The notes beneath the pieces were generated by a model. That model was not told the origin of the DNA, ran no database searches, and saw nothing but the letters and a program-made list of their open reading frames with translations. The translations under genes were made by a program, and so were the position numbers. 18,162 nt of DNA from Acidobacteriota bacterium (GTDB taxonomy: Bacteria > Acidobacteriota > Terriglobia > Terriglobales > Acidobacteriaceae): the NCBI GenBank assembly GCA_021778315.1, contig JAJYCQ010000035.1:1-18162 (forward strand), read 5' to 3'. This document shows positions 14,379 to 18,162 of this stretch, in pieces (positions within the stretch are counted from its first letter, which is position 1; each line of letters opens with the position of its first letter).

Positions 14379-14804
14379 ATGTACCCAGAGTTGATGCTCA
14401 TTCCGATGCGCGAAGAGTTGACCAAAGCCGGAGTCCTAGAAGCCCGTTCCGCCGCTGAAGTAGACGAAGCCCTCGCCAAACCCGGAACCACCATGCTCGT
14501 CGTGAACTCCATCTGCGGTTGCGCTGCAGGTAAGATGCGCCCCGGCGTCCGCCTCGCCCTCCAGCACTCCACCAAGCCTGACCAGACCATTACCGTCTTC
14601 GCCGGCCAGGATCGAGACGCCACCGAGCGTGCCCGCAGCTACTTCCAGGGCCATCCCCCCACGTCTCCCGCCATCGCCATCCTGCGCGACGGCCAACTCA
14701 TCTACCTCCTCCAGCGCTCCGCTATCGAAACCTCGACCGCCCCAGCCATCGCCCAGGAACTGGCTCGTGCCTTCGATACCTACTGCGCTAAGTCTGTAGC
14801 CTAA
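14379..14804 (+). CDS. brxA: Bacilliredoxin, BrxA/BrxB (YphP/YqiW) family
   Basis: The 141 residues match the DUF1094 family: MYPELMLIPMREELTKAGV at the start, then NSICGCAAGKMRPG (43-56) with the CGC redox motif (Cys46, Cys48), and GHPPTSPAIAIL after it. Bacilliredoxins remove bacillithiol from mixed disulfides on proteins after oxidative stress. A perfect AGGAGG (14366-14371) seven bases before the ATG fixes the start, so the 343-codon in-frame extension running antisense through murB is not part of the gene. It has its own promoter and a strong terminator, so it is a single-gene unit. The family suggests the cell makes bacillithiol or a similar thiol, but no biosynthesis genes are in view. 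Confidence 0.93.
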   Translation: MYPELMLIPMREELTKAGVLEARSAAEVDEALAKPGTTMLVVNSICGCAAGKMRPGVRLALQHSTKPDQTITVFAGQDRDATERARSYFQGHPPTSPAIAILRDGQLIYLLQRSAIETSTAPAIAQELARAFDTYCAKSVA

Positions 14805-14828
14805 ACTTCGCTTCAAATCACACTCCCG

Positions 14829-14860
14829 CGCGGGTGGCTTTGGCCATCCGCGTTTTGTTT
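14829..14860 (+). terminator. Rho-independent terminator of brxA
   Basis: CGCGGGTGGC (14829-14838) pairs with GCCATCCGCG (14843-14852) over 10 positions, one of them G-T, with a TTTG loop. TTTTGTTT follows at once. It lies 24 bases after the brxA stop. Confidence 0.88.
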
Positions 14861-14903
14861 CGTTCGCTTTTCTTTCCACAGCAATTTTTCTCAGAACGTT
14901 AAC

Positions 14904-14913
14904 TATTCGAATA
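14904..14913. promoter_or_regulatory. 10-bp palindrome upstream of the Fis-type gene
   Basis: TATTCGAATA is a perfect palindrome 19 bases before the ATG of the next gene, in an AT-rich patch that probably includes its promoter (AATAAT at 14910-14915 as a possible -10). It may be an autoregulatory site or a chance AT-rich palindrome. Confidence 0.25.
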
Positions 14914-14932
14914 ATTTGCCGATACAGATGGC

Positions 14933-15904
14933 ATGGCCGCACTTCATCGAATGCCCGCGCTCTCTATGGCAGAACCCAAAGCGCCACTCGAAGCCCCGAC
15001 CCCATCCCCGTCCCCGGGAGTATGGATGCTGGGCTCCAGTGCCGCGATTACGCTATTGCGCGGCCAGATTCATCGGGTTGCCCCCCACTTTCGAACAGCC
15101 CTCCTGACCGGGGAACGAGGTTGCGGAGACGTTACAGCCGCGCACATCCTCCATCAACTCTCGCCCCGCAGCCAATACCCGTTCCGCGAACTCACCCCCG
15201 CCTATGCCCAATTCCGCTTCAGCGCGCGCCCCGTACACGCACCGGTGGCGGAGGAAGGTATGTTCTATCTGCCCCGTCCGGAGAGCCTCTCGCATGACGT
15301 TCAGACCGCCCTTCTTCGTCTCCTCCGCGAGCGTGGTTCACAAGCGCCACGCATCGTAGCCTTTGCAGAGCGAGGCCTTCGCCCCCTGGTCACAACCTCT
15401 GGCTTCTCAGCCGAGCTCGCCGACTCTCTCGAAGCTCTGCACATCACGCTCCCCTCCCTGCGAGAGCGCAGCGACGATATCCCCGAGCTGCTCTCCCGGC
15501 TCCTCCAGGAGCTCGCGACGAATCTTCAGCGAACCCCACCCATGCTCGCCCCGGAGCTGCTGGATGCCGCAAGAAAATCTCCCTGGCCCGGCAACTTCCC
15601 CCAGATGCAAGCCGCCGTTCAGGGCCTCATGGAACTCACCGGCAAATCAGTGCTGCACGCCGCCGATCTCCGCTCTGTCCTCGGCACTGTCACCCAGCCG
15701 CTTCCCCTGGATCGAAACGAGATTCGAATGGTCTCCCTCGACAAGATCATCCAGGAACACATTCGAGCCATCCTCTTCGCCTGCAACGGCAACAAGCTAC
15801 GAGCTGCGGACATCCTCGGCATCAGCCGCTCCACCCTCTATCGCATGCTCGAAACCCAAGCCGAGCCGATACATTCTTCCCCCTCCATGAAGGCACAGGC
15901 CTGA
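14933..15904 (+). CDS. Sigma-54-activator-like protein with degenerate AAA+ domain and Fis HTH
   Basis: The 323 residues follow the plan of NtrC-type activators without a receiver domain. A C-terminal Fis helix-turn-helix is intact (about 270-307: EHIRAILFACNGNKLRAADILGISRSTLYRML). The AAA+ region keeps LPSLRERSDDIPELL (173-187) and SPWPGNFPQM (216-225). It has lost function elsewhere: the Walker A site reads GERGCGDV (60-67) with Asp for Lys, Walker B reads GMFYLPRPESLS (109-120) with no Asp-Glu, and the GAFTGA loop that touches sigma-54 is missing. It should therefore bind DNA but not hydrolyse ATP or open sigma-54 promoters (inference). No frameshift or stop is seen, so it looks like a maintained protein rather than a pseudogene. 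No clear ribosome site precedes the ATG at 14933. ATG 14966 is an alternative. Confidence 0.8.
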   Translation: MAALHRMPALSMAEPKAPLEAPTPSPSPGVWMLGSSAAITLLRGQIHRVAPHFRTALLTGERGCGDVTAAHILHQLSPRSQYPFRELTPAYAQFRFSARPVHAPVAEEGMFYLPRPESLSHDVQTALLRLLRERGSQAPRIVAFAERGLRPLVTTSGFSAELADSLEALHITLPSLRERSDDIPELLSRLLQELATNLQRTPPMLAPELLDAARKSPWPGNFPQMQAAVQGLMELTGKSVLHAADLRSVLGTVTQPLPLDRNEIRMVSLDKIIQEHIRAILFACNGNKLRAADILGISRSTLYRMLETQAEPIHSSPSMKAQA

Positions 15905-16013
15905 CCCACCCCGCAGTCCTGCTCTCGGTCGCACATTCACGCACTTACGCCTACCCGGGCGCCTGCACCAATCTCCAGCCGCATTTGCTGGCACGCATCG
16001 CCCCACCATTTGA

Positions 16014-16019
16014 TAGCCT
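16014..16019 (+). promoter_or_regulatory. TANNNT -10-like element before proC
   Basis: TAGCCT ends 6 bases before the proC ATG, and no Shine-Dalgarno sequence is present in the 120-base gap. This spacing is that of leaderless transcripts. No good -35 is seen. Confidence 0.3.
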
Positions 16020-16025
16020 TGCAGC

Positions 16026-16877
16026 ATGACCTCCACTCAGATCCCGGGCCACGCCGACGCCGCCACCACCTCTCTTCGCATTGCCATCCTCGGCACCGGC
16101 AAAATGGGAGGGATTCTGGTGCAGGCCTTTCTCCGCCGCGGCCTCATTTCCCCTGAAAATATCACCGCGACAGTTGCCCACGAAGCCCGAGCCCAGGCCC
16201 TCAGCAAGCAGTTTGGTATCTCCGTCATCACCGATAACCTCCAGGCCGCACAGGCCGCCGACGTCATTCTTCTTGGCGTCAAGCCTCAACAGTTGGACGA
16301 CGTCGTCCGCGGTATCGCTCCTGCACTCACCCCAGGCAAGCTACTCATCTCCTTTGCCGCGTCCGTAAAGACCAGGGCAATCGAACAAGCGGCCGGAGGA
16401 ACCTTCTCCGTCATCCGCGCCATGCCCAACACTCCAGCCATGGTCGGAGCAGGCATCACCGCCATCTGCCGCGGCACCTACGTCTCCGACGACCAGCTCG
16501 CTCTGGCCCAGCAGATCTTCACCACCGTTGGCCGCACCGTCATCGTCGACGAAAAGCACATGGACGCCGTCACCGGCCTCTCCGGCTCCGGCCCCGCCTT
16601 CCTCTACATCATCATCGAAGCCCTCGCCGAAGCCGGAGTCAACGTCGGCCTCCCCCGCGACATCGCCACCCTCCTCGCCGCCCAGACCACCTTCGGCTCC
16701 GCCAAGATGGTGCTTGAAACCGGCTCCCACCCCGCCCTCCTCAAAGACGAAGTCACCACTCCGGCAGGCTGCACCGTCGAAGGCATCCTCGAGCTAGAAG
16801 AAGGAGGCGTCCGCGTCACTCTCATCAAAGCCGTGAAGCGTGCCACCGAACGAGCCCGCGAACTAGCCAACAGCTAA
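16026..16877 (+). CDS. proC: Pyrroline-5-carboxylate reductase
   Basis: ProC makes proline from 1-pyrroline-5-carboxylate with NAD(P)H, the last step of proline synthesis. The 283 residues start with a 16-residue polar lead-in, then IAILGTGKMGGILVQAF (19-35), the dinucleotide loop. VKPQQ and SFAASV follow, and IRAMPNTPAMVGAG is the typical central motif. The C-terminal helical domain has VTGLSGSGPAFLYIIIEALAEAGVNVGLPR and the signature VTTPAGCTVEGILELEEGGVR. Length is normal (E. coli about 270). ctaA starts 27 bases after its stop. Confidence 0.95.
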   Translation: MTSTQIPGHADAATTSLRIAILGTGKMGGILVQAFLRRGLISPENITATVAHEARAQALSKQFGISVITDNLQAAQAADVILLGVKPQQLDDVVRGIAPALTPGKLLISFAASVKTRAIEQAAGGTFSVIRAMPNTPAMVGAGITAICRGTYVSDDQLALAQQIFTTVGRTVIVDEKHMDAVTGLSGSGPAFLYIIIEALAEAGVNVGLPRDIATLLAAQTTFGSAKMVLETGSHPALLKDEVTTPAGCTVEGILELEEGGVRVTLIKAVKRATERARELANS

Positions 16878-16891
16878 CCCCCCGGCGCTCG

Positions 16892-16897
16892 TACAAT
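16892..16897 (+). promoter_or_regulatory. TANNNT -10-like element before ctaA
   Basis: TACAAT ends exactly 7 bases before the ctaA ATG, in the 27-base gap after proC. There is no Shine-Dalgarno sequence. This is a good leaderless-type arrangement, but no -35 match is seen at 16-18 bases. Confidence 0.4.
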
Positions 16898-16904
16898 CAG
16901 AATC

Positions 16905-17864
16905 ATGAGCAGCACCGCCGTTCCCATCTCGACCACAGCCAAGGCCAACCCCAGCAACGCACTTCCCCTCTACGCCGCAACTGTCGTCGCGTTCATGGTG
17001 CTCGTCATCCTCGAGGGAGCCTTCGTCCGAGCCACCGGCTCAGGTGCCGGCTGCGGCAATCACTGGCCGCTCTGCAACGGCGACTTCTTCCCCCACCATC
17101 CTCGCCTCACTACCATCATCGAGTACACCCACCGTTCCATGACGGGCGTCTGCACCACCATGGTCGCCGTTCTCATCGGCTGGACCTTCCTCGCCCGACC
17201 CACCGGCTATCCAGGCGGCGCCCGCGCCCGCCGCGCCTCCGTTTGGTCCGGCATCCTCCTCCTCACCGAAGCCCTCCTCGGGGCCCTGCTCGTCAAAGGT
17301 GGCTACGTCGAAAACAACGCCTCCAACATGCGTGTCTTCATGCAGTGCGTCCACTTCACCAACACCATGCTTCTGCTGGCCGCGATCACCATCACCTGGT
17401 GGTGGCTACGCGATCGCACCCCTACGCTCGACCTTCGCCCCCTCGCCCGCCCCGCCGCCTGGCTGGCTCTGGCAGCAACCATCTTCGTCGGCGCCACAGG
17501 CTCGGTAGCCGCCCTGGCCGACACCATCTTCCCCTCCACCTCTCTGCAAACCGCCTTCGTCCAGGACTTCGCCGCCAACTCACCGCTGCTCGTACGCATG
17601 CGCTGGGTCCATCCTGCAACGGCCCTGATCGCTCTAGCCTGCGCCATCTGGCTCGCTCTGCAACTTCGTAGCAAGCTCGGCCGCTGGGTCCTTGCCCTCA
17701 TCGCCGCACAACTCGTCCTCGGAGCAGCAGACGTGCTCCTCCTCGCTCCAACCTGGATGCAGATCCTCCATCTACTAGGAGCCGATCTATATTGGATCGC
17801 CCTCGTAGCCGCCTGCATCACGGTCCTTGCACCCGAACCCTCCAACACTACTGCGGCGGCGTAG
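16905..17864 (+). CDS. ctaA: Heme A synthase (CtaA/COX15)
   Basis: The 319-residue membrane protein oxidises the methyl group of heme O to the formyl of heme A, needed for aa3-type oxidases. It has eight predicted helices in two similar halves. The four heme-liganding histidines are visible: His76 in EYTHRSM, His150 in CVHFTN, His236 in WVHPAT and His289 in ILHLLGADL. The N-terminal half has GAFVRATGSGAGCGNHWPLCNG (39-59), with the Cys50/Cys57 pair seen in one class of these enzymes, and Glu73 for catalysis. A heme O synthase and oxidase genes are expected elsewhere. Its last 17 bases overlap the end of the converging repeat-protein gene. Confidence 0.93.
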   Translation: MSSTAVPISTTAKANPSNALPLYAATVVAFMVLVILEGAFVRATGSGAGCGNHWPLCNGDFFPHHPRLTTIIEYTHRSMTGVCTTMVAVLIGWTFLARPTGYPGGARARRASVWSGILLLTEALLGALLVKGGYVENNASNMRVFMQCVHFTNTMLLLAAITITWWWLRDRTPTLDLRPLARPAAWLALAATIFVGATGSVAALADTIFPSTSLQTAFVQDFAANSPLLVRMRWVHPATALIALACAIWLALQLRSKLGRWVLALIAAQLVLGAADVLLLAPTWMQILHLLGADLYWIALVAACITVLAPEPSNTTAAA

Positions 17865-18162
17865 CAGAATCTCCGTCCATCTTGTGCACGACCTTCTTGG
17901 TTCCGGCAGCAGTCTTGTGATATGCCCTCGTACTCACATCCGCCGTCTTGTGCGCAGCAACCTTGGTCCCATGCACCGTATCCCGCGTCGCTACCTTCGT
18001 GCCATGCACCGTGTCTCTCGTAACGACCTTGGTCCCATGCACCGTATCGTGCGCAACGGTCTTGCTCGCTTGAGCCGTATCGTGGCCAGCATCCTTCATA
18101 TCCTGACCAACCGTCTGCGCCTGCGCTCCGCTCACCGTCAACAAAACAGCGAACGTCATCCC
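17848..18162 (-). CDS. Exported 11-mer repeat protein (LEA-like), 5' end cut by window
   Basis: I do not recognise a named family. The visible 103 residues begin with the end of a signal peptide (FAVLLTVSGAQAQ, cleavage near residue 13-15). The frame stays open to the window edge, so the true start is probably upstream. Residues 18-94 are seven successive 11-residue units. Position 5 is Lys in six, position 9 is His or Arg in all seven, position 10 is Asp or Lys, and position 11 is Thr in six. The three central units begin VHGTKV. There are 8 histidines and no aromatic residue except one Tyr. An 11-residue period with Thr, Ala and Lys is the pattern of group 3 LEA proteins, which form amphipathic helices on drying. 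A metal-binding or envelope-associated role is another option. It overlaps ctaA tail to tail by 17 bases. Confidence 0.75.
   Translation of the reverse strand, partial: GMTFAVLLTVSGAQAQTVGQDMKDAGHDTAQASKTVAHDTVHGTKVVTRDTVHGTKVATRDTVHGTKVAAHKTADVSTRAYHKTAAGTKKVVHKMDGDSATPPQ
17944..18042 (-). repeat. Three tandem 33-bp coding repeats
   Basis: The + strand phrase CCATGCACCGT recurs at 17969, 18002 and 18035, exactly 33 bases apart, within three adjoining copies of a 33-bp unit that encode residues 40-72 of the repeat protein. The near-identity at DNA level suggests recent duplication. The flanking units share only the protein pattern. Confidence 0.88.

Overview
The window reads as about 18 kb of chromosome from a GC-rich, Gram-negative-type soil bacterium. 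An acidobacterium (Terriglobia-like) is my best inference. The support is indirect: a bacilliredoxin, a Zn-ribbon threonine synthase, a heme A synthase, a plant-like GDP-mannose 3,5-epimerase and very C-rich codon third positions. No single gene fixes the taxon.

Layout. (1) Bases 2-748 are the 3' part of an ABC exporter gene (+). A gene-poor stretch follows, with a tRNA-Asn gene (-) that has a clear promoter and terminator. (2) Bases 1546-4114 are a tight minus-strand operon, GDP-mannose 3,5-epimerase > WecG/TagA-type glycosyltransferase > secreted CAP-domain protein. With the ABC exporter this looks like one edge of a surface or exopolysaccharide locus. (3) From about 4.3 kb the composition changes to strongly C-over-G on the + strand. 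There a DppC-type permease and a YfcE-like phosphodiesterase (+) converge on a DppB-type permease (-). (4) The minus-strand run thrC > thrB > trxA > CorC/HlyC-type membrane protein > dppB covers 10960 down to 5725. The joins are 4-bp overlaps or short gaps, one of them holding a long hairpin. (5) modA-modB-modC (+), a molybdate importer, starts head-to-head with thrC and converges on murB (-). (6) brxA, a degenerate sigma-54-activator-like Fis protein, proC and ctaA follow on the + strand. ctaA overlaps the end of a minus-strand gene for an exported protein made of seven 11-residue repeats, cut by the window edge.

How the genes work together. The left block makes or exports cell-surface sugar polymers. 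The rest is mostly housekeeping: threonine synthesis (thrC, thrB), proline synthesis (proC), peptidoglycan precursor synthesis (murB), heme A for terminal oxidases (ctaA), thiol redox control (trxA, brxA), molybdate uptake (modABC) and peptide or nickel-type uptake (dppB, dppC; no binding protein or ATPase is in view).

The most interesting items are the 11-mer repeat protein (LEA-like periodicity, basic residue at a fixed position), the regulator that keeps Fis DNA binding but has lost its ATPase motifs, the divergent WecG-like enzyme paired with a GME, the 14-bp palindrome over the brxA promoter, and the compositional boundary near 4.3 kb.
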